From Catalinimonas alkaloidigena (GTDB lineage Bacteria; Bacteroidota; Bacteroidia; Cytophagales; Cyclobacteriaceae), in NCBI RefSeq assembly GCF_029504655.1, contig NZ_JAQFIL010000001.1, positions 7,226,001-7,290,000 on the forward strand: 64,000 nucleotides of DNA, given 5' to 3'. This document shows, piece after piece, positions 28,887 to 38,018 of the stretch; within the stretch, counting starts at the first letter, position 1, and each line of letters starts with the position of its first letter. The notes below the pieces were generated by a model that was given only the letters and a program-made list of their open reading frames with translations, had not been told where the DNA came from and did no database searches. The position numbers and the translations under genes are program-made.

Positions 28887-29267
28887 AAGGCGGGAGGTTA
28901 GGTATATAATAAACTGACGCTTCAGAGAAAGCGTGGTGGTATAGAAATATTTTCCTGCTAAAACAGGATCATGATTGACCAGCCCTCTCTGGTTGTGGGA
29001 AATGTGATCTTAAAATTATTTGAAGGGAACACTCTCACAAATAAGGGCAAGTCATTTATAAAAAGTAATAATTTTTTTGATAAAATCCTTCTGAATTCCA
29101 TCAGTTTTCCACAAGCTTTTATGATCAAATATGCTGCATTAATGGAGTAAAGCTATTCATAAGTCTGCCCAAAAGCTGGTAATTCTGTTGCAATTGTTGG
29201 TAAATTGGTAACAAAATGTAACGGGAATTATACAGCATGAGCAATAGATAACATTTTTCCCCTCGCA
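28887..29267. other. Intergenic stretch without a recognisable gene
   Basis: This 381-bp region lies upstream of the hybrid sensor gene and downstream of the zincin-like gene. It contains AT-rich promoter-like sequence and no open frame of note. A T-rich patch at about 29055-29080 has no paired stem. Confidence 0.5.
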
Positions 29268-29798
29268 CTAGGGACGATTGCTTGCAGACAGAGGTAGTAT
29301 AGGTATAGGTAGATTTTCTTCAATCATATTAGCCAATTGCCTATCATAATGGTAGGCTTCAGATTCCCAGGGAGTCTTCCGTGAGTTGAAGTTCCCACCA
29401 TAGTATTTTCTCCCGTTCCAGAACACTTCATTTTCGTCAAGCACTTCAAGTTCACCTTTTACATATTGTTTAACATGGATCATTTCATGAGCAAGTACCA
29501 GTCTTTGCATTTTTTCGTTCAGACGAGCATCTACCCGTACCACGAATACATTTATCACTTGTCCTGCGTCAATAGATTTTGTGACGTATGTGATTCCGGC
29601 TAAGTTGTCTGCCATGTAAACAGAAAATTTTACATGTAGATATACTTTTTCCCTTATGCCAAGGTATGCTAGATATTGCGATACCTGGTTGATTATTTTT
29701 AAAGAGTCTTTATTATTACAGACTTTGATAGTAGGCTGAGCCAAAGCAATATTTCCTGCCCATACGTTTAAGAATATTAATAAGAGTAGCTTTTTCAT
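29268..29798 (-). CDS. Secreted zincin-like protein (176 aa)
   Basis: The start at 29798 is preferred because it begins a clean signal peptide (MKKLLLLIFLNVWAGNIALA); an in-frame ATG at 29822 would add eight residues. The mature part has the zinc-protease motif HEMIH (104-108), followed by VKQY, and a downstream Glu in PWESEAYHYDRQ (about 145-147) that may be the third ligand. The layout resembles small Bacteroidetes metalloproteins with a DUF4157-like fold. It is likely periplasmic, and catalytic activity is unproven. No operon partner. Confidence 0.7.
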   Translation of the reverse strand: MKKLLLLIFLNVWAGNIALAQPTIKVCNNKDSLKIINQVSQYLAYLGIREKVYLHVKFSVYMADNLAGITYVTKSIDAGQVINVFVVRVDARLNEKMQRLVLAHEMIHVKQYVKGELEVLDENEVFWNGRKYYGGNFNSRKTPWESEAYHYDRQLANMIEENLPIPILPLSASNRP

Positions 29799-30141
29799 AG
29801 TGAAGGGGAATTTGAGGTTCACTGATGATATAAAGCTAGTGACTGGGTATAGCGAAGGGTTAGGAAAAAAGTCTCATTTACCAGTAGATTGGTAATGCTC
29901 AGAAACGATAAAGTAGCACCAGGCCAAACTACTGGAAGTATAGTTCCAAATCATGGTAATTTGGTAAACTTGTTTGTTGGAAATCCGGGAGCATAATTCC
30001 CTGTCAGGATATAGCAAAATAAAAGACCTTCCGCTTTCTTCTCTGAAAAAGTCGGGTGGATGGTATGTTTTAGTGTGGAGTTATGAACTGATAAAACGAT
30101 TATTTATCACAGCTTACATCCCTCTTTTTACTGACGTAACC
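29799..30141. other. Intergenic stretch before the double-PAS kinase 3' end
   Basis: No reliable gene is seen. A plus-strand frame across 29974-30348 overlaps the 3' end of the histidine kinase gene and is only a shadow of it. Short TTGGTAA-like words recur around 29890 and 29960 without clear structure. Confidence 0.45.
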
Positions 30142-31644
30142 TTAGTTATCAAAGTAAAGCCTGAACAAAGTGCCTTCATTCAACTTACTCCTGACCTCTA
30201 TCCTCCCACCATAGTTTTCTACCGTCCTTTTTACGATATACAAGCCTACCCCGCTACCCTCTACATGTCTATGAAAGCGCTTGAACATACCAAACAACTT
30301 AGCCTGGTGTGCCTGGCTAAGGCCAAGTCCATTATCTTTGATGCATAGGATAATTTGTCCATCTGATTTATAAGTCCTTACCTTTACCTCGGGCTTTCTT
30401 TTTGGCGAATGATATTTGATAGCATTGCTTAATAGATTATACATAATACATCTTAAACTGGCTTTGGCAAAGCTCAATTCTTCTACCTGCAACTCCTCTT
30501 TAATATCTACTTTGGCACTACTAATAGAAGACGCTAAGTCTTCTTTTACTTCTTCCAATATCTCTTTAAAGGAAACTATCTCTACCGGTTCTTCCAGATT
30601 CTTTTGAGCCTTAGTCACTTCTACCAGGCTATCAATAGTGCTCTGGAGTCTTGCAATGGATGTTCCCATTTTCGCAACAATTTGCCTGTCATGCTTATCA
30701 AGCTTAGGGCTTATCTTACTTTCTACCAGTTGTAGTAAGCCTTCCAGATTGGCAATAGGGGATTTAAGATCGTGTGAAGCAGAATAGACAAAATTGTCCA
30801 GATCCGTATTTACCTTGTGTAGTTCTGCGTTCTTCCTCATGAGTTCCTCATTCCTGACTCTATCACTCAGGTCTCGGGTAACTTTGGTAAAGCCGATATG
30901 TTGATTCTGCTCGCTATAAATAGGCGTGATGACTACATTGGCCCAAAACTTACTCCCATCTTTTTTGATTCTCCACCCTTCATCTTCAAACCTCCCTTTA
31001 TCCATAGCTTCGACGAGCTCAAAATTAGGGTAATGGGACGCTACCGCATCCGGAGGATAAAACCGTGAAAAATGACAGCCTATAATTTCTTGTGCTTCAT
31101 AACCCTTTATTTTTTTTGCCCCTTCATTCCAGCTGGCAATTTTACCCTCAGGGGTCAGGAGAAAAATAGCGTAGTCTTTAACTGAAGCAATTAACAAACG
31201 AGACCGTTCTTCACTTTTTTGCAGCTCATTTTGTAGCTTTTTTTGCTCGGTCAAGTCCCTTGTTACTTTTGAGAAGCCGGTTAGCTTATTATCGCTGTCG
31301 TAGATAGCAGAGATAACCACATTGGCCCAAAACTTACTCCCATCTTTTTTGATTCTCCATCCTTCTTCTTCAAACTTACCTGTTTCCCTTGCAACTTTAA
31401 GTTCATGTGCCGGATGATTTATTTTAAGCGCTTCCTCGGGATAAAAAATAGAAAAGTGCTGACCAATAGCCTCCTCTTTAGTATAACCATTAAGCTTGTT
31501 GGCTCCTGAATTCCAGGTGATGATATACCCTTTGGGGTCCAGCATAAAAATAGCGTAATCCTTTACACTCTCTATCAACAGCTGATATTTCAACTCATTC
31601 TCTTCCAGAAGCTGTTGCGTATGTATGGAGGGAAGCTTACTCAT
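30142..31644 (-). CDS. Cytoplasmic histidine kinase with two near-identical PAS domains
   Basis: A 500-residue protein with no membrane segment. PAS1 (about 15-130) and PAS2 (about 140-260) share the block EEGWRIKKDGSKFWANVVI almost exactly. Each is followed by a PAC motif ending SKVTRDL or TKVTRDL. The dimerisation domain has phospho-acceptor His in SASHDLKSP (about 290), and the catalytic domain (about 390-500) has NLLSNAIKY, DNGLGL and GSGVGLYIV. No response regulator is adjacent, so the partner is elsewhere. The family resembles bacteriophytochrome-like PAS kinases that sense redox or small ligands. Confidence 0.9.
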   Translation of the reverse strand: MSKLPSIHTQQLLEENELKYQLLIESVKDYAIFMLDPKGYIITWNSGANKLNGYTKEEAIGQHFSIFYPEEALKINHPAHELKVARETGKFEEEGWRIKKDGSKFWANVVISAIYDSDNKLTGFSKVTRDLTEQKKLQNELQKSEERSRLLIASVKDYAIFLLTPEGKIASWNEGAKKIKGYEAQEIIGCHFSRFYPPDAVASHYPNFELVEAMDKGRFEDEGWRIKKDGSKFWANVVITPIYSEQNQHIGFTKVTRDLSDRVRNEELMRKNAELHKVNTDLDNFVYSASHDLKSPIANLEGLLQLVESKISPKLDKHDRQIVAKMGTSIARLQSTIDSLVEVTKAQKNLEEPVEIVSFKEILEEVKEDLASSISSAKVDIKEELQVEELSFAKASLRCIMYNLLSNAIKYHSPKRKPEVKVRTYKSDGQIILCIKDNGLGLSQAHQAKLFGMFKRFHRHVEGSGVGLYIVKRTVENYGGRIEVRSKLNEGTLFRLYFDN

Positions 31645-32130
31645 TATTAATGTTTTGACAGTGAGTCAGTAAGAAAAAAATAACCGTATCCGAAGATAAA
31701 GATAAAAAAGTAATCCTTTACACAAACTTTGCATTAAAACGCTCACTCCTTAGTTGAAAGCTAGAAATCCCAAAGTAGTTGCTAAAATTCAGGAGGCACG
31801 ATAGCAGAGCTCCTAATTATGAACCAAACTTTACTCTGTAAGCTCAGAAAAGAGGCCTTTGCTCCAAAAATATGGAAATAAGGTAATGCATAACCATACC
31901 TTTATAGCACCTGGATATCGGGTGAAAAGATATGCAGCATTGCCTTCTTATAAATTATTACTCCAACGACACCGAGGTATGTATTTCATTTATACCCGGC
32001 AATTTTTGAATTCAGAGAAGTCAGTTATGCAAAAAAATAAATCGCTATAAGGATTTGCTACATAACAATTAACCCTCCCTTCAGAAAGGAACATGAAGAG
32101 GTTTAGAGTAATTTGAGGGCCTTTTATGAA
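31645..32130. other. Intergenic stretch, no supported gene
   Basis: This 486-bp region contains one 63-codon plus-strand frame (31859-32050) with no family resemblance and no credible translation signals. I do not count it. No terminator or repeat of note was found. Confidence 0.5.
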
Positions 32131-32545
32131 TTATTCAGATGATAAAAAGGCATTGATGTATTCGGTGCCTTCGTGCACTAATCCTTTGCCTACACTATTG
32201 GATTGAGGAGCATAGATAAAATATGCGTTACCTTTGGTTTCAGTACTGGACATAATGACTGCTTTACCATTAGCCAGAAGTTCCAGCGCTTTTCTTGAAT
32301 ATTTGCTCAAGGGGACATCCAGTTTTTCAATGGTTTTAGTTGCCAAATCTACCAGATGATATTCAATCACAAAGCCTTGCTGATAGTCACCATATTCGGT
32401 GATTGAGTCACTTCTAAATATCTGTACGATGGCTTTGTTATCATCCACAGACAACCTGCCCCCGCTGTGATATTCGTTGAATTTCGGTCAGGTTGAAGAA
32501 ATAATCAGCGGCAAATGCATTTTCAGCAAAGCCAGGTGCGCTCAC
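32131..32545 (-). pseudogene. Remnant of a DUF4374-like lipoprotein (C-terminal fragment)
   Basis: The 107-codon frame 32131-32454 looks like the C-terminal blades of a DUF4374-type propeller (a YHLVDLATKTIEKLDVP strand, then SRKALELLANGKAVI and AYFIYAPQS). Upstream, a second frame (to about 32545) reads SAPGFAENAFAADYFFNLTEI, the expected preceding segment, but out of phase. The N-terminal two thirds and signal peptide are absent. The gene is therefore truncated and frameshifted near 32480. DUF4374 proteins often accompany TonB siderophore or metal receptors, which fits the metal cluster to its right. Confidence 0.55.
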
Positions 32546-32691
32546 TACACTCTATCCTACGCCGGCGGTTCTGGAGTCGGTGATCAGTTTCATGAGGATA
32601 AAATGAATACCAATTTTACTGCCTCTCATACCTACCGACTACCAATAGAGGTAGCTTTACTTATTTTATCTGATGAGCTATATTTTTCTGC

Positions 32692-33117
32692 TTAGTGGTT
32701 ACAGGTTTTACAGATGCCACTTAGTGTGTAATTAACTTTATGAACAGAAAAATTATCAGACACTTTTACTTTAGGCACTTTTACATCTTCCAGACAGTAA
32801 GTCTGCTGACATTCTTCACAGATGAAATGAGCATGTTTCTCTGTATGCTGCTCATCCGGGCAATGCTTCCCGCATAATGCGTATTTGGTGCCTTGTGCGT
32901 CTTCAGAGGCACGGTGTAAAATACCATGTTCTTCAAAAGAGTTCAATGCTCTATATACTGTAACCCGGTCATGCTCTGTAGTCATCTTAGCCAAAATATC
33001 ACTTGCGGAAAGCGCAAAATCATTATCCAGGAAAAACCCCAGAATTTCCATTCTTATGGGAGTTTTCTTCAATCCATGCGCACGTAATAGGTCGCCTAGC
33101 AGTCCTTTATTGTCCAT
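32692..33117 (-). CDS. Fur family regulator (Zur candidate)
   Basis: This 141-residue protein has the Fur layout. Residues 1-80 form a winged helix with the recognition segment DRVTVYRALNSFEEHGI. The dimerisation/metal domain has HAHFICEECQQTYC. Two CxxC pairs (Cys100/Cys103 and Cys136/Cys139) make a structural zinc site, and His residues near 85-97 and 126 suit regulatory metal binding. The C-terminal NYTLSGICKTC is typical of Zur-like members. It is downstream of a second Fur paralogue in a zinc-type operon, 154 bp away, so it may have its own promoter. A Zur role is inferred from neighbours. Confidence 0.8.
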   Translation of the reverse strand: MDNKGLLGDLLRAHGLKKTPIRMEILGFFLDNDFALSASDILAKMTTEHDRVTVYRALNSFEEHGILHRASEDAQGTKYALCGKHCPDEQHTEKHAHFICEECQQTYCLEDVKVPKVKVSDNFSVHKVNYTLSGICKTCNH

Positions 33118-33271
33118 ATCTTATTATGGTAAATTAGCAGTTGTTTGTCAAAGCTAACACATAGTTAATCTTTAAAGTTTTGTGACCTACATCATTGTTT
33201 CACTTTCTTTGGGGGCCTGATCTTCGCTCAAGATAATCGTAAAGTGATTTTACACTTGAGTTTAGTTGTCT

Positions 33272-33694
33272 CTATGAATGATGGTTTCGCCTACATTGCA
33301 TGCATATACCCTTCATCAATAAGGGCATTTCTTCTATTTCAAACTGATTTAAGGAATGAAGATATTCATCTGGTAGGGTGGGCAAGCATACTATCTTTCC
33401 ACAATGCTTACAATGTAGATGAGGGTGTATCTGATGATTGCAATGATGCGCCTGATGATACACATACATAGCTTTACCATGCTGATTTATTATTTTCATC
33501 AAGATGTGAGCATCTACAAACATGTTTAACGATCTGTATATGGTGACACGGTCCATCTGAAAATAAGCTTCTAAACCATTTAAAGTATAGGCCTTGGGTT
33601 GTGAAATCAGCAACTGAAGCAAAGCAATTCGCTTGTCAGTTGATCGTATGCCATTGCTTTTCAGAAGTTGGATAGCTTGCCTGGCAGCGTTCAT
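33272..33694 (-). CDS. Second Fur family regulator
   Basis: A 140-residue paralogue. Its winged helix includes MDRVTIYRSLNMFVDAHI. Two CxxC pairs are at Cys95/Cys98 and Cys131/Cys134, with a His-rich stretch YHQAHHCNHQIHPHLH (79-94) that would form the regulatory metal site. It starts one base after the folE stop codon, so it is co-transcribed with folE, the COG0523 gene and the MerC-like gene. A feedback role at the palindromes of that promoter is likely. Whether this or the neighbouring paralogue is the true zinc sensor cannot be decided here. Confidence 0.8.
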   Translation of the reverse strand: MNAARQAIQLLKSNGIRSTDKRIALLQLLISQPKAYTLNGLEAYFQMDRVTIYRSLNMFVDAHILMKIINQHGKAMYVYHQAHHCNHQIHPHLHCKHCGKIVCLPTLPDEYLHSLNQFEIEEMPLLMKGICMQCRRNHHS

Positions 33695-33695
33695 C

Positions 33696-34370
33696 TTAAC
33701 CGATCATTTTGTGAAATTCATCTCGCATCTCTTTATCGGAGAAGGCGCCTCCGTATTCTATCGTTGTCGTTCTGCTGGTAGTATCTTTCACCCCTCTTGA
33801 GGAGACACACAGATGTTCAGCTTCTATAAGCACAATCACATCTTCGGTTTGTAAACACGCTTGTAGCTCCTTATAAATCTGTAAAGTCATGCGCTCCTGT
33901 ACCTGGGGTCTTTTACCGTAATATTCTACCAGACGGTTAATTTTGGAAAGGCCAATGACTTTTCCATGAGAAACATACCCCACATGGGCTTTACCTACAA
34001 TGGGTAAAAAATGATGTTCACAGGCAGAATAGAAAGTGATGTCTTTTTCTACCAACATTTTACTATACTGATACTTGTTATCAAATACAGACACAAAGGG
34101 TTTATTTTCGGGATTCAGCCCGCTGAAAATTTCCTCAACGTACATTTTAGCCACCCTATATGGGGTTCCCTTCAGGCTATCATCCCTAAGGTCCAACCCC
34201 AGCTCTTCCATGATGCCCTCAAAAAGTTTAGTGATATTTTCTATTTTTTGGCTGTTGGGCTTTTGAAATGCATCAGCACGAAGAGGAGTTTCTACAGAGG
34301 TCATCAGATGTTGATCTCCTGCAATTTCAAAAGCTTCTTTTTCGGTTTTTACCACTTGATTATTATTCAT
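33696..34370 (-). CDS. folE: GTP cyclohydrolase I (type IA)
   Basis: A 224-residue enzyme catalysing GTP to 7,8-dihydroneopterin triphosphate, the first step of folate and pterin synthesis. Zinc ligands are visible: Cys117 and His120 in SACEHHF and Cys188 in HLCVSSRG. The catalytic core continues through KINRLVEYYGKRPQVQERMT and ends at SRTTTIEYGGAF. The N-terminus is about 40 residues longer than the catalytic minimum. It is the zinc-requiring form, not the zinc-independent FolE2 commonly induced by Zur. It lies directly after a COG0523 GTPase gene, a known candidate zinc chaperone family, and directly before a Fur gene. Confidence 0.92.
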   Translation of the reverse strand: MNNNQVVKTEKEAFEIAGDQHLMTSVETPLRADAFQKPNSQKIENITKLFEGIMEELGLDLRDDSLKGTPYRVAKMYVEEIFSGLNPENKPFVSVFDNKYQYSKMLVEKDITFYSACEHHFLPIVGKAHVGYVSHGKVIGLSKINRLVEYYGKRPQVQERMTLQIYKELQACLQTEDVIVLIEAEHLCVSSRGVKDTTSRTTTIEYGGAFSDKEMRDEFHKMIG

Positions 34371-34414
34371 ATTGATTTTTTTGGTAAGCTGAGAAACATT
34401 TTATGTATTCCCTT

Positions 34415-35620
34415 CTAGATGGGGACCCAATCAGGAAAAGGGTCTTTAAAAGAATGGCCGGACTGGGCCATCAACCACTCTTCTTCAGTACACAGGCAAG
34501 CTTCCAATTCCGCAGTGATAAGATCCTGATCCAGATGTATACCGATGATGACTAGCTCATTCATACGGTCACCGAATACGCCATCCCATTTTTGCTCTAT
34601 TTCTTTTTTTCTTTCCTGAAACAAAGGATGACTGATTCTATCCAGAAAGGACAAACTGACCCACCAGACGCCTGCCGGTTCTGCGCGTAAAGAACCACCC
34701 GCCTGACTCCAATTGAAAGCCTGGTCTGAGCGGGTTGCCAGCCAGAACAGCCCTTTGCTACGGATAATATTGGCACTCCATCCTCCTTGAATTAAATTCC
34801 AGAACCTTTGGGGATGGAAAGGCATACGGCTGCGGTACACAAACGAAGATATGCCATACTCTTCAGTTTCAGGAGTATGTTCATTTTCCAGTTCTTTGAT
34901 CCATCCCGCCGCTCCGGCTGCTTTTTCAAAGTCAAATTTGTGGGTATTGAGAACACGCTCCAGAGCAACATTTCCATTGATTGTAGGAATTATGTCTGTC
35001 GTGGAATTCAGTTTTCTCAGTATCCCCTTCACCACATTGAGCTGCTCCTGATCTATGAGGTCAGTTTTGTTTAAAATAATAACATCGGCAAACTCAATCT
35101 GATCAGTGAGTAAGTTCACAATGGTACGCTGATCGTTAGGATCATCCTCATTGAGATTTCTGTCCTGCAGCGTTTCTGTACTACCAAAGTCTTTGAGAAA
35201 ATTTAATGCGTCTACCACGGTGACCATGGTATCCAGCCGGGAAAAACGAGACAAGTCAATGCCCGTAAGCTCATCTACATAAGTGAAGGTTTGTGCCACT
35301 GGTATAGGCTCGGAGATACCTGTACTTTCTATCACCAGATAATCAAAACGTTCTTCTTTGGCGAGTTGCTCTACTTCTACCAGAAGGTCTTCCCGCAGGG
35401 TACAGCAGATACAGCCATTAGACATTTCCACCAGCTTCTCATCGGTACGAGAGAGCGTATTTTCATTTTTCACGAGCTGAGCATCAATATTGACTTCGCT
35501 CATATCATTGACGATAACGGCCACTTTCATACTATGTTTTTTGTGCAGTATGTGGTTTAAAAGGGTGGTTTTACCTGCTCCCAGAAAGCCGCTGAGCACA
35601 GTGACAGGTATTTTTTTCAT
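34415..35620 (-). CDS. COG0523 family GTPase (CobW/ZigA-like), putative zinc chaperone
   Basis: A 401-residue G3E-family GTPase. The P-loop is GFLGAGKTT (11-19), the metal-binding motif is GCICC (Cys70, Cys72, Cys73), and the guanine-specificity motif is NKTD near residue 190. The C-terminal domain (from about 285) holds aromatic-rich segments usual in the family. Members hand zinc or cobalt to client enzymes under limitation. It lies between a MerC-like membrane protein gene and the zinc enzyme folE in one operon whose promoter has two palindromes, so a zinc-starvation role with FolE as client is plausible. That is inference. Confidence 0.88.
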   Translation of the reverse strand: MKKIPVTVLSGFLGAGKTTLLNHILHKKHSMKVAVIVNDMSEVNIDAQLVKNENTLSRTDEKLVEMSNGCICCTLREDLLVEVEQLAKEERFDYLVIESTGISEPIPVAQTFTYVDELTGIDLSRFSRLDTMVTVVDALNFLKDFGSTETLQDRNLNEDDPNDQRTIVNLLTDQIEFADVIILNKTDLIDQEQLNVVKGILRKLNSTTDIIPTINGNVALERVLNTHKFDFEKAAGAAGWIKELENEHTPETEEYGISSFVYRSRMPFHPQRFWNLIQGGWSANIIRSKGLFWLATRSDQAFNWSQAGGSLRAEPAGVWWVSLSFLDRISHPLFQERKKEIEQKWDGVFGDRMNELVIIGIHLDQDLITAELEACLCTEEEWLMAQSGHSFKDPFPDWVPI

Positions 35621-35650
35621 GTGTTAAAGATTATCATGAGAGAAAAAAAA

Positions 35651-36055
35651 TTAAACAGCTTGCTTATTTCTGGTTTGAGATGACCGGGCGAGCTTCCAAT
35701 TAACTAAATGCGCCAGTGCGACAGTTGTCGCTCCCAGAGCGGTGAATAGGATTTCCGCCCAGGCATTAGGAAATGTATGCCCCAGGAAGATGAATGCAAA
35801 GCCTGAAAGCACAATCCAGAAGGGGCTAAATTTCCTATGGTGTCTGAGGTATCCGTGTATCAGAGAAAGTGTAGCGATCAGCAGGCTGATTGCAATAATG
35901 CTATTTTCCAGCCAGGGATCCTGCAAAAACTCCAGATTGGCTAAAGGTGCTAATGCCAGCAAAAATGGTAAAATACCGCAATGGATAGCACAGAGAAGCG
36001 AAACAGAAAGTCCTATATGATCCAGAGAAACTTTGAATAATTGATTTTTGGTCAT
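35651..36055 (-). CDS. MerC domain membrane protein
   Basis: A 134-residue protein with four hydrophobic helices and the motif CAIHCG (about 22-27) characteristic of the MerC family, whose best-known member carries mercury. It is the first gene of the operon with COG0523, folE and fur. A His/Arg-rich loop (HGYLRHHRKF) sits between helices 2 and 3. In Bacteroidetes many MerC homologues lie outside mercury operons, and here the zinc-type context points to zinc or another divalent metal. The upstream palindromes at 36072-36086 and 36110-36124 would control it. Confidence 0.8.
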   Translation of the reverse strand: MTKNQLFKVSLDHIGLSVSLLCAIHCGILPFLLALAPLANLEFLQDPWLENSIIAISLLIATLSLIHGYLRHHRKFSPFWIVLSGFAFIFLGHTFPNAWAEILFTALGATTVALAHLVNWKLARSSQTRNKQAV

Positions 36056-36071
36056 TTGATGTTTTTTTTAC

Positions 36072-36124
36072 TGCAACAGAGTTGCAAATATAGAATCTTA
36101 ATTTTTTATTGCAACATAGTTGCG
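36072..36124. promoter_or_regulatory. Two Zur/Fur-like palindromes in a divergent promoter
   Basis: TGCAACAGAGTTGCA (36072-36086) and TGCAACATAGTTGCG (36110-36124) are 15-bp palindromes of form YGCAA-N5-TTGCR, 38 bp apart from start to start. They lie between the divergent MerC-like (start 36055) and ABC ATPase (start 36169) genes. Related sites occur upstream of the His-rich gene and the truncated receptor. Confidence 0.8.
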
Positions 36125-36168
36125 TTTATATTTTATGATTTAGTTCTTATTCAAGATTCTGATACATT

Positions 36169-36795
36169 ATGTTTAGCACTGCATCCTTAAAGTTTGCTTA
36201 CCATACTGCTCCGCCATTTCATTTTCCTGATATAAGGCTGGTGGATGGTGAACATTTACTGATCTTGGGTGAGTCCGGAATAGGCAAAACCACCATGCTT
36301 CACCTGATGGCAGGGATATTAAAGGCACAGTCGGGAGCCATTGAAGTGGATGGAACCAATATCTGCACCTTATCTTCTCAGAAGCTGGACCGTTATCGGG
36401 GGCAGCACATAGGATTGATTTTTCAACGCCCTCATTTTATACATGCTTTATCGCTTCAGGAAAACCTGAGTCTGATACAACACCTGGGAGGCGTTTCCAA
36501 AGACAGCAAGCGCATCAAACATGTACTGGATCGTCTGGGTATCGGGCACAAACTGCATCAAAAACCGCATCAGTTGAGTCAGGGAGAGCAGCAGCGGGCG
36601 GCAATTGCGATGGCCATTGTCAATCAGCCTTCACTCATACTGGCCGATGAACCTACTTCCAGCCTGGATGATAAAAACTGTTTTAAAGTGGCAGCATTGC
36701 TGAAAGAACAGGCTACCGCCACTGGCGCTCATCTGATCATCATTACCCATGATCAACGTCTGAAGACCCTATTTCAAAAGTCAATTACCTTATGA
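36169..36795 (+). CDS. ABC transporter ATP-binding protein (LolD/MacB type)
   Basis: A 208-residue ATPase: Walker A GESGIGKTT (about 36-44), signature LSQGEQQRA, Walker B LILADEPTSSLDD and the switch His in IITHD. Its stop overlaps the start of the permease gene (ATGA). The first gene right of the divergent Zur-type promoter, it probably energises the FtsX-type permease next to it. The sequence class (lipoprotein-release/MacB-like) is not a classical ZnuC zinc importer. Confidence 0.88.
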   Translation: MFSTASLKFAYHTAPPFHFPDIRLVDGEHLLILGESGIGKTTMLHLMAGILKAQSGAIEVDGTNICTLSSQKLDRYRGQHIGLIFQRPHFIHALSLQENLSLIQHLGGVSKDSKRIKHVLDRLGIGHKLHQKPHQLSQGEQQRAAIAMAIVNQPSLILADEPTSSLDDKNCFKVAALLKEQATATGAHLIIITHDQRLKTLFQKSITL

Positions 36796-38018
36796 ATATC
36801 ACGAAATTAAGTGTAAAGAATATGCTCAGCAAACCTCTCAGCACCAGTATGAGCCTGATACTACTTACACTGGGGGTGGGGATGATTTCTTTGCTGATCC
36901 AGATTAACCATCATATTGAAGAGCAGATGAAAAAGAATGTAAGGGGAATTGATATGGTGGTAGGAGCCAAAGGAAGTCCGTTACAGCTTATTTTATCAGC
37001 CGTATTTCATATGGATGCCCCTACCGGAAATATCAGTATGCATGAAGCCGAAGAGCTGATAAAACATCCTCTTATCAAGTCAGGTATTCCTCTTTCCTAT
37101 GGAGACAGTTATCAGGGGTATAGAATTGTAGGTACAGATCGGCAGTATCCTGAGCTGTATGGAGCACAGCTACAAGAAGGGCGTCTCTGGCAGGAAGCCT
37201 TTGAGGTAAGCCTGGGGGCTACAGTTGCCGAAACATTGGACTTAGGTATTGGAGATACTTTTGCCGGAGCGCATGGCCTGGCTGAAGGTGGCGAAACCCA
37301 TGAGGGTCATCTTTATGAAGTGGTTGGCATATTCGGCTATACTAATTCTGTGCTGGACCAGTTAATTCTCACGGCTACCGAAAGTGTCTGGGATGTGCAC
37401 CATCATGAGGAAGAAGCGCATCAGGAAACAGAAGAGGCCGGTCATGATCACGAAGAAGAACATGAGCAGGAGAAAGAAATTACGGCCATGCTGATCAACT
37501 TTCGCAACCCAATGGGCATGATACAGATGCCTCGTAGAGTCAATGAAGATACCCAGATGCAGGCAGCTCTCCCTGCTTTTGAGATCAACCGCCTGTTCAG
37601 TCTGATGGGAGTAGGCATAGACACACTGAATATGATCGCTTTGGTCATTATGGGCGTTTCAGGGATCAGTGTATTCATCAGTCTGTACAGTGCCCTCAAA
37701 GACCGGCAATACGAAATGGCCCTGATGAGAGCCTATGGCGCTTCCCGAGGGCAATTGTTGTTCGTAGTATTACAGGAAGGGCTGCTGCTTTCCCTGCTTG
37801 GCTTTGTACTAGGAATGCTTTTCAGCAGAGTGGGGTTGCTTCTGGTTTCCGCTTTTATGCAGGAAGCTTACCACTATCGCTTTTCCGGGGCCTCTCTCAT
37901 GGCCGCTGAATGGTGGCTGTTGCTGGTGGCTATGGGGATCGGGCTGATCGCTTCCATCATTCCTGCCTGGCAGGCTTCTTCTATTAACATTTCTAAAACT
38001 TTATCTCATGCGCACTAA
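36792..38018 (+). CDS. FtsX-type ABC permease with histidine-rich periplasmic loop
   Basis: A 408-residue protein with an N-terminal helix (about 20-40), a large periplasmic domain and three C-terminal helices (about 275-400), as in MacB/LolC-type permeases. Within the periplasmic part, residues 200-226 form a His/Glu-rich stretch (VHHHEEEAHQETEEAGHDHE) that could bind several metal ions. The ATGA overlap with the ATPase and an 11-bp overlap with the next gene show a tight operon. It resembles the Zur-regulated Zrg-type ABC systems described in Vibrio by gene content, and transport direction and substrate are not evident. Confidence 0.85.
   Translation: MNITKLSVKNMLSKPLSTSMSLILLTLGVGMISLLIQINHHIEEQMKKNVRGIDMVVGAKGSPLQLILSAVFHMDAPTGNISMHEAEELIKHPLIKSGIPLSYGDSYQGYRIVGTDRQYPELYGAQLQEGRLWQEAFEVSLGATVAETLDLGIGDTFAGAHGLAEGGETHEGHLYEVVGIFGYTNSVLDQLILTATESVWDVHHHEEEAHQETEEAGHDHEEEHEQEKEITAMLINFRNPMGMIQMPRRVNEDTQMQAALPAFEINRLFSLMGVGIDTLNMIALVIMGVSGISVFISLYSALKDRQYEMALMRAYGASRGQLLFVVLQEGLLLSLLGFVLGMLFSRVGLLLVSAFMQEAYHYRFSGASLMAAEWWLLLVAMGIGLIASIIPAWQASSINISKTLSHAH

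Noticed and set aside
29974..30348. Plus-strand 124-codon ORF
   Set aside because: It overlaps the coding end of the histidine kinase on the other strand and has no family resemblance.
31859..32050. Plus-strand 63-codon ORF
   Set aside because: No recognisable motif, no neighbouring gene in the same direction and no translation signal.
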